This document shows, in pieces, positions 17,668 to 26,122 of a stretch of DNA of 64,000 bases. The translations under genes and the position numbers were made by a program. How positions within the stretch are numbered: the first letter of the stretch is position 1; every line of letters starts with the position of its first letter. This DNA comes from Aeromicrobium yanjiei (GTDB lineage: Bacteria > Actinomycetota > Actinomycetes > Propionibacteriales > Nocardioidaceae), in contig NZ_CP045737.1 of assembly GCF_009649075.1 (NCBI RefSeq), forward strand, positions 496,001 to 560,000. Reading direction: 5' to 3'. The notes beneath the pieces are model-generated. The model did no database searches. It was not told the origin of the DNA and saw only the letters and a list, made by a program, of their open reading frames with translations.

Positions 17668-18921
17668 TCAGCCGAGCCGCACGTCGATGACCAGGGGGCT
17701 GTGGTCGGAGGGGATGGGCTTGACCAGGCGGCCGTCGGCGCCGATGAGCACGATGTTGCGCCAGGCGTCGACCCGGCTGCGCCACGGGTTCACGTAGACG
17801 TGGTCGACGTGGTCGCCCCACTTGTAGCTGATGACAGGCGCAGTCTTGAAGTTGTTGTAGCTGTTGAGGTGCTGGCGCTCCACGGTGCGGGCGAGATCGT
17901 ACGCATCGCGGAAGTTGTGTGCCTTCATCGCGGCGCCCACCACGTCGGGGGTGCGGTTCTTGTGCGAGTTGAAGTCGCCCGCGAACACGACCGGCAGGTT
18001 GGCGGTGTTGACCTGTGCGGCTGCCGCGAAGAGCAGGTTCATCTCCGCGCGGCGGTTGGTGACCGCGGTGGAGTTGGTGCCGGCCACGGTGTGCACGTCA
18101 AAGGTCAGGAAGTGCCGTCCGGTGGACTTCTCGACCAGCTCGGCCCAGACCGCGTAGCGGCAGCCCTTGGCGTGCCAGCCGAGGAAGACGTGCCCGGTCT
18201 GCGCGTCCGGTGCCGTGGTGGCCCGGCAGCCGTTCTTGTCCTTGCTGCCGTACTCGTAGGCCGGCTTGTCGGCCAGATCGAAGCGGCTCGCCTTGTAGTA
18301 CAGCCGCTTCGCGCTCACGTTGATCGCCTCGGCGTAGCCGGGCGGCGGGGTCGTGAGCTCGCCGGCCTCCTGCGTGGCCAGCACGTCGGGGCTCGCGGCG
18401 GCGATGCGCTCGAGGGCCGCAGGCTGACGGGGGCTGGGGCTGGTCGCGGAGGTCCGCACCCACGGGTAGCGGGTCGTGCTCTTCTGGTCGCAGACCGCCG
18501 AGCAGAGGTTGTACGTCATGACGCGGACGGCGAGCATGCCCTTGGTCGGGCCCGGGCGCACGATCGTGGTGCGGCCGACCCGGGTCGACTTCTTGCCCTT
18601 CTTGCTGCCGTTGATGCCGCGCACCTGGAAGAAGTAGTCGCGTCCGCGCGACAGGCCGGAGACCGTGATCTTGCTCGAGCGCACCGTGTAGGTCTTGGCC
18701 TTGCTCATCGAGTACGAACGCGACATGAAGACCTGGTACTTCTTTGCGCTACGGATGTCGGACCAGTCGAGCGACAGGCTCGTCGTGTCGTGGGTGCGGG
18801 AGTAGTTGGCCCCGACGAAGGAGACGAGACCGACCTTGCCCGGGGTCGAGGCGGCCGCGGCCGGCTGGAGCCCGGCGAGGACGAGCAGGCCGACAAGAAC
18901 GCCGACGACAGGGATGCGCAT
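17668..18921 (-). CDS. Secreted FnIII plus EEP phosphohydrolase/nuclease-like protein (paralogue 2)
   Basis: 417 residues with a clear signal peptide (1-23, ending QPAAAA), one fibronectin III-like domain (about 26-130) and an EEP domain from about 132: VMTYNLCSAVC, VLATQEAGE, FLTFDVHTVAG, FAGDFNSHKN, DHVDHVYVNP and PSDHSPLVI. All catalytic motifs are present. Its own TAGGGT hexamer (complement of 18928-18933) is six bases before the ATG, so it can be expressed separately from its neighbours, 56 and 134 bases away. Confidence 0.84.
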   Translation of the reverse strand: MRIPVVGVLVGLLVLAGLQPAAAASTPGKVGLVSFVGANYSRTHDTTSLSLDWSDIRSAKKYQVFMSRSYSMSKAKTYTVRSSKITVSGLSRGRDYFFQVRGINGSKKGKKSTRVGRTTIVRPGPTKGMLAVRVMTYNLCSAVCDQKSTTRYPWVRTSATSPSPRQPAALERIAAASPDVLATQEAGELTTPPPGYAEAINVSAKRLYYKASRFDLADKPAYEYGSKDKNGCRATTAPDAQTGHVFLGWHAKGCRYAVWAELVEKSTGRHFLTFDVHTVAGTNSTAVTNRRAEMNLLFAAAAQVNTANLPVVFAGDFNSHKNRTPDVVGAAMKAHNFRDAYDLARTVERQHLNSYNNFKTAPVISYKWGDHVDHVYVNPWRSRVDAWRNIVLIGADGRLVKPIPSDHSPLVIDVRLG

Positions 18922-18977
18922 GGGTAGACCCTAGTTGCTCAGGATGCCCACGTCAGGTCCTTGACCGACGTGTGACG

Positions 18978-20699
18978 TCATCGACCCGGCACGTCGAGCA
19001 TCGCGCGGACCCCGTTGTGGTCGGTCGCGAACGGCTTCGCGTACCCCCTGCCGTTGCGTGCCATGGACACCACGACCCGCCACTGCCGCACCGAGATGCG
19101 GGGATCGATGTAGATGTGGTCGACGTGGTCGCTGCTGCGCAGAGGCGGGTTCACGGCCTGGTTCGCGCTGTTGTACGTGCGGTGCACGGGGTTGGTCGCC
19201 CGGGAGAGCGAGTTGACGATCCCCGCAGCGTTGAAGACCCGCTTCGGGGCGTCGTACCCGCCGGGGAAGCGTCGCTGGGCGTTGCTCTTGTTGGAGTTGA
19301 AGTCGCCCGCGTAGACGACCGGCAGCCTGTCCCGGTTGACCGAGGCGATCTTGCGCAGCAGCACCTTGGTCTGGCTGCTGCGGACGTCGTCGAGTGCCCG
19401 GCCCTTGAACGGCTGGAGGTGCACGTCGACCACGAGGACGGAGGTCCGGCTTGCGGAGTCCCGCAGCTCGGCCCACACCGCGTACTTGCCCCGCTTCGCG
19501 CTCAGCGTGACCTTGCCCGAGCGTCGCAGGTCGTACTTCGACTTGTTGTAGAACAGCGACTTCGCGCTGTAGTACGCCGCGAGACCGAAGCCCGGCAGCT
19601 CGCGCCCGAACCGCGTGTCCTTGTCGTGCGACTCCTGCGTGGCGATGATGTCGGCGCCAGATCCACGCGCGATGCGCCCGGCGTATGCGCGACGGGTCGA
19701 CCAGCTTTTCATGCGGTTCGCGCGGGTGACGCACTTGTCCTGGCCGCAGAGGTTGTACGTCAGCACGTTGATGCGTGCGGGCAGCGAGGGCAGGCGCAGC
19801 GCACGGACCGGGGACCACTTGCCTTTCGAGGGGTTGTTGATCGCCCGGACGCGGAAGTAGTACGTCGTGCCGATCGTCAGGTTGGACTGCGAGGCGGTGG
19901 TGCGCCCCGTCGTCACGGTGCGCAGCGTGGACGTCATGGCCGAGTTCTTGGCGATCTGGAACTGGTACCACTCGGCGTTGACCGCTGCGGGCCACGAGGC
20001 CGTCACGCTCCCGGTCGCGCGTCCCCGCGCCGGCGAGACGCTGCGCACCTGGGACGAGGGCAGGTCGATGCGGTGCACGGCGGAGGCCGCCGACCTCGAG
20101 CCCCGGTGGGAGCGGACCCGGTAGAAGTAGTCGCCACCTCCGGTGGGCCGCAGGCCTGTGAACGTCACGGAGCGCCTCGCCGACGGTGCGGACGTCCGGG
20201 CGCACCGGGTGAGTCCACGGTTGCCCGACAGGCAGACCGAGTAGCTCGTCGCGTTCCGGGCCGCGGGCCACGAGATCGTGGCCTTGCTCCAGCTGACGGC
20301 CTGCCGGATCCCGGTGGGGGCGTCCGGCACCACGGGCGGCTTGAGGTTGAAGCCCTTGAGCGGTGACGTCCGGGTCCTGGACCCGCGACCGGCCGTGACG
20401 CGGAAGTAGTAGTCGGTGTCGGCGGTGGCCTTGAGCCCGGTCACGGTCCAGGACCGCTTGGACGACGTCGGGGAGAACCGGGTGCACGGCTTGTCGCGGG
20501 CGACAGTGAGACATGCGCGGTACTTCGTGGCGTGCCGGGCCGGCTTCCACGTCAGGACCGCCGACGTGTGGGTCGTGGTGGCCTTGAGCCCGGTGGGTGC
20601 CGCGGGCCGAGGACCGGCCTGGGCGGGCCCCGTGAGGGCCGAGGTGTACAGGAGGACGAGGACGCCGAGCGCGCAGGCGCGACCGATCCGAGAGTGCAT
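18978..20699 (-). CDS. Secreted FnIII plus EEP phosphohydrolase/nuclease-like protein (paralogue 3)
   Basis: 573 residues: signal peptide (1-28, ending GPAQA), three fibronectin III domains (about 31-122, 126-215, 218-315) and an EEP domain from about 317 with VLTYNLCGQDKC, IIATQESHD, VVDVHLQPF, YAGDFNSNKS, DHVDHIYIDP and ATDHNGV. The first two FnIII domains carry a Cys pair each (CLTVARDKPC, CLSGNRGLTRC) not seen in the third, probably disulfides outside the cell. It is the longest of the tandem trio and lies first in transcription order. Confidence 0.84.
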   Translation of the reverse strand: MHSRIGRACALGVLVLLYTSALTGPAQAGPRPAAPTGLKATTTHTSAVLTWKPARHATKYRACLTVARDKPCTRFSPTSSKRSWTVTGLKATADTDYYFRVTAGRGSRTRTSPLKGFNLKPPVVPDAPTGIRQAVSWSKATISWPAARNATSYSVCLSGNRGLTRCARTSAPSARRSVTFTGLRPTGGGDYFYRVRSHRGSRSAASAVHRIDLPSSQVRSVSPARGRATGSVTASWPAAVNAEWYQFQIAKNSAMTSTLRTVTTGRTTASQSNLTIGTTYYFRVRAINNPSKGKWSPVRALRLPSLPARINVLTYNLCGQDKCVTRANRMKSWSTRRAYAGRIARGSGADIIATQESHDKDTRFGRELPGFGLAAYYSAKSLFYNKSKYDLRRSGKVTLSAKRGKYAVWAELRDSASRTSVLVVDVHLQPFKGRALDDVRSSQTKVLLRKIASVNRDRLPVVYAGDFNSNKSNAQRRFPGGYDAPKRVFNAAGIVNSLSRATNPVHRTYNSANQAVNPPLRSSDHVDHIYIDPRISVRQWRVVVSMARNGRGYAKPFATDHNGVRAMLDVPGR

Positions 20700-20817
20700 C
20701 TGAGAACAACCTTGCTGGTGGGGAAGCGGCTCGACCGAGCCGACCAGTCCTCTGAGGGTAGGCGAAGAATTCGCGCAGACGGGGGTCTTGCCCGGTGTGC
20801 CGCCTAGGCTGTTGGAC

Positions 20818-21747
20818 GTGGACGTTCTGGCAGAAGTGATCCGGTCCGGGCTCGTCGAGAGCCGTCACCGAGGTGTCGCCGTGGGGGTGGACCCGTCCGG
20901 CGAGGTCGTGTGGTCGATGGGCGATCCGGGGACCGTCGTGTTCCCCCGCTCGGCCAACAAGCCCATCCAGGCCCTGGGGATGCTCCGCGCGGGGCTGCCG
21001 CTGGATGGACGCCTGCTGGCCCTCGCATCGGCCAGCCACTCCGGCGAGCCGTTCCACCTCGACGCGGTGCGGGAGATCCTCGCGCTGGCGGGCCTCGAGG
21101 AGTCCGCGCTGCAGACGCCGCCGTCGTACCCGCTGGACCCGCACGAGCACGCGGAGCTGCTGCGCGGGGGAGGCGGCCGTGCGCCGATCCTCATGGACTG
21201 CTCGGGCAAGCACGCCGCGATGCTGCTGACGTGCGTGGTCAACGACTGGCCGACCTCGACGTACCTCGACGTCGAGCACCCGTTGCAGCTCGCGATCACC
21301 CGGACGTTCACCGAGCTCACGGACGGCCCGCCGGCCGTGGTCGGCGTCGACGGGTGCGGTGCCCCCCTGCTCGCGACCTCGCTGCAGCAGCTCGCCCGCG
21401 CGATCGGACGGATCGTGCAGGAGCCGGAGGGGTCGAGCGGCGCGCGGCTCGTCGAGGCCATGCGGGCGCACCCCGAGTACGTCAGCGGCACCCGCCGGGC
21501 CGAGCTCCAGCTGATGCGGGCCGTCCCGGAGCTCGTCGCGAAGTCCGGCGCCGAGAGCGTCTACGTGGTCGGCCTGCCCGACGGATCGGCGTACGCGCTG
21601 AAGATCGAGGACGGCGCCGAGCGCCCGCTGTACGCGGTGATGAACCGGGCGCTCGAGCTGGCCGGGATCGACGCCCCGCTGCTGCGCGAACGGCCGGTGG
21701 TGCTGGGCGGCGGCAAGCAAGTAGGAGAGCTGCGAACCACCTTCTGA
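20818..21747 (+). CDS. Asparaginase II family protein (PF06089 type)
   Basis: 309 residues resembling the small asparaginase family first described in rhizobia and common in actinobacteria, unrelated to E. coli AnsA/AnsB. Visible family segments: SRHRGVAVGVDPSGEVVWSM, FPRSANKPIQALGML, ASASHSGEPFHLDAV, MDCSGKHAAMLLTC and GVDGCGAPLLA. It should deaminate L-asparagine to aspartate. I chose GTG 20818 rather than the ATG at 20788, because TAGGCT at 20805-20810 stands seven bases upstream, which fits a leaderless start. Confidence 0.85.
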   Translation: MDVLAEVIRSGLVESRHRGVAVGVDPSGEVVWSMGDPGTVVFPRSANKPIQALGMLRAGLPLDGRLLALASASHSGEPFHLDAVREILALAGLEESALQTPPSYPLDPHEHAELLRGGGGRAPILMDCSGKHAAMLLTCVVNDWPTSTYLDVEHPLQLAITRTFTELTDGPPAVVGVDGCGAPLLATSLQQLARAIGRIVQEPEGSSGARLVEAMRAHPEYVSGTRRAELQLMRAVPELVAKSGAESVYVVGLPDGSAYALKIEDGAERPLYAVMNRALELAGIDAPLLRERPVVLGGGKQVGELRTTF

Positions 21748-21789
21748 CCTGGCATTCCAGCCTCTGTGACCCAGGTCGCAAGCCGGACT

Positions 21790-21815
21790 GCTTGCATTTG
21801 CTAACTTTTGCAAGC
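21790..21815 (+). promoter_or_regulatory. Palindromic operator candidate overlapping the XRE promoter
   Basis: GCTTGCA (21790-21796) and TGCAAGC (21809-21815) are perfect inverted arms 12 bases apart. TAACTT at 21802-21807, between the arms, could be the -10 hexamer, so a bound protein would cover the promoter. Autoregulation by the XRE protein is the likely reading. Confidence 0.6.
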
Positions 21816-21826
21816 ACGATGGAGAC

Positions 21827-22237
21827 ATGGCCAAGCTGAACGTGCAGAAGACTGTCGGAGGACTCGGCGACTACTTGCGCGAGCAGCGTGGCCAGGCACA
21901 GATGTCGCTGCGACAGCTGGCCGAGCTCGCGGACGTCTCCAATCCGTACCTCAGCCAGATCGAGCGCGGCCTGCGCCGACCGTCGGCAGAAGTCCTGCAG
22001 CAGATCGCGAAGGCGCTCAGGATCTCGGCCGAGTCGCTCTACGTTCGCGCCGGCATCCTCGATGCCGACGAGAGCGGAGCGCGCATGGTCGAGGACGCCA
22101 TCGCCCTCGACCCGCAACTCACCGAGCGTCAGAAGACCGCGCTGCTCGACATCTACCGCTCCTTCGTCGGCACCGAGGAAGCGACCGACACCGAGCTGGC
22201 CGCCACAGTGACAGAAGCCAACCAGGAGGAAAAATGA
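21827..22237 (+). CDS. XRE-family transcriptional regulator (Rv0474-like by context)
   Basis: 136 residues with an N-terminal helix-turn-helix: LGDYLREQRGQAQMSLRQLA, ELADVSNPYLSQIERG and LRRPSAEVLQQIAKALR are text-book XRE helices (about residues 12-75). The C-terminal 60 residues are helical and acidic (ALDPQLTERQKTALLDIYR). It overlaps the HbhA-like gene in an ATGA, so the two are co-expressed; mycobacteria keep the same regulator-hbhA pair. The palindrome at 21790-21815 is its probable binding site. Confidence 0.88.
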   Translation: MAKLNVQKTVGGLGDYLREQRGQAQMSLRQLAELADVSNPYLSQIERGLRRPSAEVLQQIAKALRISAESLYVRAGILDADESGARMVEDAIALDPQLTERQKTALLDIYRSFVGTEEATDTELAATVTEANQEEK

Positions 22238-22986
22238 GCATCACCGACACCATCACCGTCCAGGTCAAATCCCTCGTCGACGACGTCCGGGGACTGCCCG
22301 AGTCGTTCAAGAAGATCGACATCGCCGACCTGCAGAAGCAGGCCGAGGGCCTGGTGCAGACCGCCGTCGGAACTGCCGCCGCGACGTACACCGACCTCAC
22401 CAAGCAGGCCGAAGGCTTCGTCGCACGGGCCAAGGGCCTGAACGTCGACGACATCCGCAAGACCGTCGACAGCTCCGTCGAGGACGCCACCAAGACCGCC
22501 AAGGGTCTGGCGGACGAGGCGCAGAGGACCGCGTACGAGTACGTGACGGTCGCCAAGACGCAGGTCACCAAGGTGACCTCGAAGGCGCCGACCACCGCTC
22601 GCAAGGCTGCTGAGGCGGTCGACACGACGGTCAAGAAGACGCCCGAGCCGGCCAAGAAGGCGCCCGCGAAGAAGGCCCCGGCCGCCAAGAAGGCTGCGAC
22701 CGCCGCCAAGAAGGCGCCGGCGAAGAAGGCGCAGGCCGCCAAGACGACGACGGCCAAGAAGACCTCGGCCGCCAAGACCACGACTGCCAAGAAGGCGTCG
22801 ACGGCCAAGAAGACGACGGCCAAGAAGGCCCCGGCCGCCAAGAAGGCTGCGACCTCCGCCTCCTCGGGTGCGTCGGCTGCGGCCAAGAAGGCTCCGGCCG
22901 CCCCCAGCGGCAGCTCCACGGGCAGCAGCTCCAGCACCCCGAGCAGCTCCAGCACCCCGAGCACGGGTTCGTCGGCCGCCAAGTAG
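22234..22986 (+). CDS. HbhA-like Lys/Ala-rich surface or nucleoid protein
   Basis: 250 residues in three parts. Residues 1-125 are a long amphipathic, coiled-coil-like helix region ([20 protein letters not shown]). Residues about 128-215 are a low-complexity Lys-Ala-Pro-Thr region made of repeats such as [11 protein letters not shown] and TTAKK. The last 35 residues are a Ser/Thr/Gly-rich tail ending SAAK. Mycobacterial HbhA binds heparan sulfate through a shorter Lys-rich C-terminus. The much longer repeats here resemble histone-H1-like tails, so a nucleic-acid or polyanion-binding role is equally possible. GGAGGA precedes the ATG. The repeat makes its length prone to change. Confidence 0.82.
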   Translation: MSITDTITVQVKSLVDDVRGLPESFKKIDIADLQKQAEGLVQTAVGTAAATYTDLTKQAEGFVARAKGLNVDDIRKTVDSSVEDATKTAKGLADEAQRTAYEYVTVAKTQVTKVTSKAPTTARKAAEAVDTTVKKTPEPAKKAPAKKAPAAKKAATAAKKAPAKKAQAAKTTTAKKTSAAKTTTAKKASTAKKTTAKKAPAAKKAATSASSGASAAAKKAPAAPSGSSTGSSSSTPSSSSTPSTGSSAAK

Positions 22987-23009
22987 GCCCGTTGCAGCAC
23001 CAGCATCAC

Positions 23010-23039
23010 GAGGCGGGCTCCCATCGGGGAGCCCGCCTC
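23010..23039. terminator. Hairpin terminator after the HbhA-like gene
   Basis: Perfect 13-bp arms GAGGCGGGCTCCC and GGGAGCCCGCCTC around the loop ATCG, 23 bases after the stop codon. Confidence 0.85.
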
Positions 23040-23064
23040 TGCTGCTGCGCGGTAACCTTCGAGC

Positions 23065-23328
23065 ATGTTCGAGCTGCAGGGTGGCCTGCTCATCGTGTTG
23101 TCGCTGCTCCTCTTCGCGGCCAAGGGGTTCGCGCTGGTGGACTGCGTCGCGCGGCAGTCCTCGCAGTTCACCTACCTGGAGACCCTGCCCAAACGCAGCT
23201 GGCTCATCATCTTGAGCGTCTCGCTCGTGGCGCACCTGATCTGGTGGGACCCGCTGCAGATCTTCAACCTGATCGGGACCGTCGGGTCCCTCGTCTACCT
23301 CGCGCAGGTGCGTGGTTCCGCACACTGA
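23065..23328 (+). CDS. DUF2516 small membrane protein
   Basis: 87 residues with two to three hydrophobic helices (about 5-25, 45-62 and 65-80) and a polar loop RQSSQFTYLETLPKRSW between the first two. The family is a conserved actinobacterial two- or three-helix protein beside hbhA (Rv0476 in M. tuberculosis); its role is unknown. TAACCT at 23053-23058 lies six bases before the ATG, so it probably has its own leaderless transcript downstream of the terminator. Confidence 0.83.
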   Translation: MFELQGGLLIVLSLLLFAAKGFALVDCVARQSSQFTYLETLPKRSWLIILSVSLVAHLIWWDPLQIFNLIGTVGSLVYLAQVRGSAH

Positions 23329-23416
23329 GTCGCGGGCGGAGCCGGCCGCCACGTAGGCTCACGAGGTTGCCGTGCGCGTCCTCGACGCGCAGAAATCTAC
23401 GAGACCGGGAGATTTC

Positions 23417-25072
23417 ATGAGTCAGTCCTCCACGCGCACGCCGTGGCGTGAGCGCATCGATCCGATCGTCTTCGGGGTGACCGCCGTCATCGCAGTGGCC
23501 TTCGTCCTGTGGGGACTGATCAGCACGTCGGGCCTCGGCTCGGCATCGAGCAGCGCCCAGAAGTGGGTGATCACCAACACCGGATGGTTGTTCGTGCTGG
23601 CGTCCACGTTCTTCGTGATCTTCGTGATCTGGCTGGCGGCCAGCAAGTACGGACGCATCCCGCTCGGTGACGACGAAGAGGTGCCGGAGTTCCGTACGGT
23701 CTCGTGGGTCGCCATGATGTTCAGCGCGGGCATGGGCATCGGCCTGATGTTCTGGGGCGTCGCGGAGCCGCTCTCGCACTACGCGTCCCCGCCGCCCGGG
23801 ATGTCCGAGGCCGAGTCCGACGCCGCGATGCAGACGGCGATGGCCACGACGATGTTCCACTGGGGCCTGCATCCGTGGGCGATCTACGCGGTCGTGGGCA
23901 TCGCGATCGCGTACGGCACGTTCCGCAAGGGACGCTCGCAGCTCATCTCGTCCGCCTTCGCCCCGCTCATCGGCAAGCGCCGCGCGGCGGGACCGATCGG
24001 ACGGGTCATCGACGTCCTCGCCATCTTCGCGACCCTGTTCGGTTCGGCGGCGTCGCTGGGCCTCGGTGCGCTGCAGATCGGCAGCGGCCTGCAGTACAAC
24101 GGCTGGGTCGACAACGTCGGCAAGGTCGTCCTCGTCGTGATCATCGTGGTGCTCACGATCGCGTTCATCGCCTCGGCGGTGTCAGGCGTGGCCAAGGGCA
24201 TCCAGTGGCTGTCCAACACCAACATGGTCCTGGCGCTCGTCCTGGCGTTGTTCGTCTTCGTGGCCGGCCCGACGCTGCTGATCCTCAACCTGCTGCCGAC
24301 CGCGCTCGGTGACTACGTCTCGCAGATGACCGAGATGGCGTCCCGCACCGCGGCCAGCGGCGACGCGGCGATGGAGGAGTGGTTGGCCGGCTGGACGATC
24401 TTCTACTGGGCCTGGTGGGTGTCGTGGACGCCGTTCGTCGGCATGTTCATCGCTCGCATCAGCCGCGGGCGTACGATCCGGCAGTTCGTCACGGGCGTCC
24501 TGCTCGTGCCGACCCTCGTGAGCCTCGTCTGGTTCGCGATCTTCGGCGGCACGGCGATCGACGTCCAGCGCAGGACCGGCGACCTGATCGACAAGGCCGG
24601 CGCGGTCGACACCGACTCCGCGCTGTTCGCGGTGCTCGACCACCTGCCCATCGCGGGGGTCTCGACCGTCCTGGTCATGGTGCTGGTCGGCATCTTCTTC
24701 GTCTCGGGGGCCGATGCGGCAGCGGTGGTCATGGGCACCTTGAGCGAGAAGGGCTCGATCGAGCCGTCGCGCCGCACCGTGGTGTTCTGGGGTGCCGTCA
24801 TGGGCGGCGTCGCGGCGATCATGCTCGTCGTCGGAGGCGATGACGCCCTCAACGGACTGCAACAGATCACGATCGTGGCGGCGGTGCCGTTCGTCCTCGT
24901 GATGATCGCGTTGTGCATCGCCCTCTACAAGGACCTGCAGACCGATCCGATGGTCGTGCGGGGTCGTCTCGGGCGCAAGATGGTCGAGACCGCGGTGGTC
25001 ACGGGCGTCGAGGAGCACGACGGCGAGTTCGTCCTCGTCGTCGAGCGGGCGGAGGAGGAGGAGCCGCAGTGA
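23417..25072 (+). CDS. BCCT family transporter (choline/betaine/carnitine type)
   Basis: 551 residues, about 12 membrane helices. The family signature is clear: a Trp-rich helix WTIFYWAWWVSWTPFVGMF followed by IARISRGRTIRQF, as well as FSAGMGIGLMFWGVAEPL and the Trp-rich MFHWGLHPWAIYA. BCCT carriers import quaternary ammonium compounds such as glycine betaine using sodium or proton gradients; the exact substrate cannot be read here. An acidic and short C-terminal tail (VERAEEEEPQ) replaces the long regulatory tail of osmosensing BetP. GGGAG precedes the ATG at 23417, chosen over one 15 codons upstream. Its 3' end overlaps the opposite gene by 74 bases. Confidence 0.9.
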   Translation: MSQSSTRTPWRERIDPIVFGVTAVIAVAFVLWGLISTSGLGSASSSAQKWVITNTGWLFVLASTFFVIFVIWLAASKYGRIPLGDDEEVPEFRTVSWVAMMFSAGMGIGLMFWGVAEPLSHYASPPPGMSEAESDAAMQTAMATTMFHWGLHPWAIYAVVGIAIAYGTFRKGRSQLISSAFAPLIGKRRAAGPIGRVIDVLAIFATLFGSAASLGLGALQIGSGLQYNGWVDNVGKVVLVVIIVVLTIAFIASAVSGVAKGIQWLSNTNMVLALVLALFVFVAGPTLLILNLLPTALGDYVSQMTEMASRTAASGDAAMEEWLAGWTIFYWAWWVSWTPFVGMFIARISRGRTIRQFVTGVLLVPTLVSLVWFAIFGGTAIDVQRRTGDLIDKAGAVDTDSALFAVLDHLPIAGVSTVLVMVLVGIFFVSGADAAAVVMGTLSEKGSIEPSRRTVVFWGAVMGGVAAIMLVVGGDDALNGLQQITIVAAVPFVLVMIALCIALYKDLQTDPMVVRGRLGRKMVETAVVTGVEEHDGEFVLVVERAEEEEPQ

Positions 25073-25691
25073 CCGGGGCCTCTCGCTCGGCTGCCTGACG
25101 CTCGGCGTCCTTGACGCGTCGCCGGTCGAGCTCGCGGAGGGCGACGACGAGCGCGATCACCACCGGCAGCCAGTACTTCTGCTCCGCGAGCACGGCGTCC
25201 AGCCAGCCCGGCAGCTCCGGCGACGGGAGGTCGGGCCACGGCAGGTCGGGCAGGTCGGGCGACGGGATCCACGAGAGGTCGATACGGGGGAGCAGCGCCC
25301 CGAAGACGGCAGCGACCAGCGCTCCGATGCCCAGGGTGCCCAAGAGGATCTGGCCCAGCGCCTGCCCGACGCGGTGAGCCACGAACAGTCGAGGGTGGTC
25401 CCGCGCGAGCTCCTCGCGCTTCGCGGCCCTCGAGCCCGGCGGCGGCACGAGGGGCGTCCGGTGTGGTCCGCTTTCTGCCTCCTCCAGCAGGTGCGCCGCG
25501 ACGATGGTGTTGCGCGGGCCCCACTGGACCTCGAAGCGGGCGCTGTCCTCGTGGGTCAGTCTCGTCCGGCCCCAGAACCCTGCGGATCGCCGGTCGACCT
25601 CGACGCCGTCTGCGACGAGCAGCGCCTCACGGACGTCCTCGCCTGTGATGACGTCGTAGGCGGTGCCATGAGTGCAAAGCGTCCATCCCAT
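24999..25691 (-). CDS. Hypothetical membrane protein with Pro-rich segment
   Basis: 230 residues, family not recognised. The N-terminal 75 residues are soluble (MGWTLCTHGTAYDVITGEDV). Two hydrophobic helices (about 112-135 and 178-192) flank a Pro/Leu/Asp repeat (PDLPDLPWPDLPSPELPG). The C-terminus is charged and ends in a run of prolines then arginines. The GGGGAGG on the reverse strand about eight bases before the ATG at 25691 supports this start over the ATG at 25742. The last 74 bases overlap the end of the BCCT gene antisense, so the Pro/Arg tail may be a by-product of that overlap. Confidence 0.6.
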   Translation of the reverse strand: MGWTLCTHGTAYDVITGEDVREALLVADGVEVDRRSAGFWGRTRLTHEDSARFEVQWGPRNTIVAAHLLEEAESGPHRTPLVPPPGSRAAKREELARDHPRLFVAHRVGQALGQILLGTLGIGALVAAVFGALLPRIDLSWIPSPDLPDLPWPDLPSPELPGWLDAVLAEQKYWLPVVIALVVALRELDRRRVKDAERQAAEREAPVTAAPPPPPARRRGRTRRRAPRRP

Positions 25692-25767
25692 GCCTCGATC
25701 CTCCCCGCCGACGACGTGAGGCGGCATCGTCCGGACGTCCATGACAGGACGACCGAAAGTATGACCG

Positions 25768-26061
25768 TCAGCGTGGTCGAGCGCGGTGGAGCCAGCGGGT
25801 GACGATGACGCGCAGGTCCGAGAGGTCGTCCTCGGGATCGACCTCGGGGTGGGCCTCGCGGACGGCGCGGTGGGCGTGCACGAGGCCGACCAGCCACCTG
25901 GCGACGTCGGGGACGTCCAGCTCGCTGTCGATGTCGTGGACCTCCATCGCCGCGCTGATCAACGGCACCATCTCAGCCTCGTTCTCCGCGCCGATCGTGA
26001 GGGTCGGATCGGTGGCGAGGCGGTCGACGAGGTCGAGCAGCCGGTCCCAGGCGGAGTCCAT
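25768..26061 (-). CDS. Hypothetical small acidic protein
   Basis: 97 residues, helical and acidic (MDSAWDRLLDLVDRLATDP, then VHDIDSELDVPDVARWLVGL), with no membrane segment or known motif. It has a TAGGCT hexamer (complement of 26068-26073) six bases before its ATG, matching the leaderless pattern, and diverges from the AlkB-like gene, whose TAGGCT has the same spacing. The promoter pair argues that this is a real gene. Confidence 0.62.
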   Translation of the reverse strand: MDSAWDRLLDLVDRLATDPTLTIGAENEAEMVPLISAAMEVHDIDSELDVPDVARWLVGLVHAHRAVREAHPEVDPEDDLSDLRVIVTRWLHRARPR

Positions 26062-26122
26062 GAGCAGAGCCTAGTGGGCACGGGGGCTAGAACATGTGTT
26101 CGACGGAGCGTAGGCTCGGGGG
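26062..26122. promoter_or_regulatory. Divergent leaderless promoter pair
   Basis: Two identical TAGGCT hexamers point outward, at 26073-26068 on the minus strand and 26111-26116 on the plus strand, each exactly six bases from an ATG. The 37 bases between could hold shared -35 or operator sequence. Confidence 0.6.

Noticed and set aside
15554-17797. Long plus-strand frame (747 codons) over manC and an EEP gene
   Set aside because: Antisense to two genes with complete motifs; translation is low-complexity and matches no family.
18931-21834. Long minus-strand frame (967 codons)
   Set aside because: Overlaps the third EEP gene in another frame and the asparaginase gene antisense; no recognisable domain.
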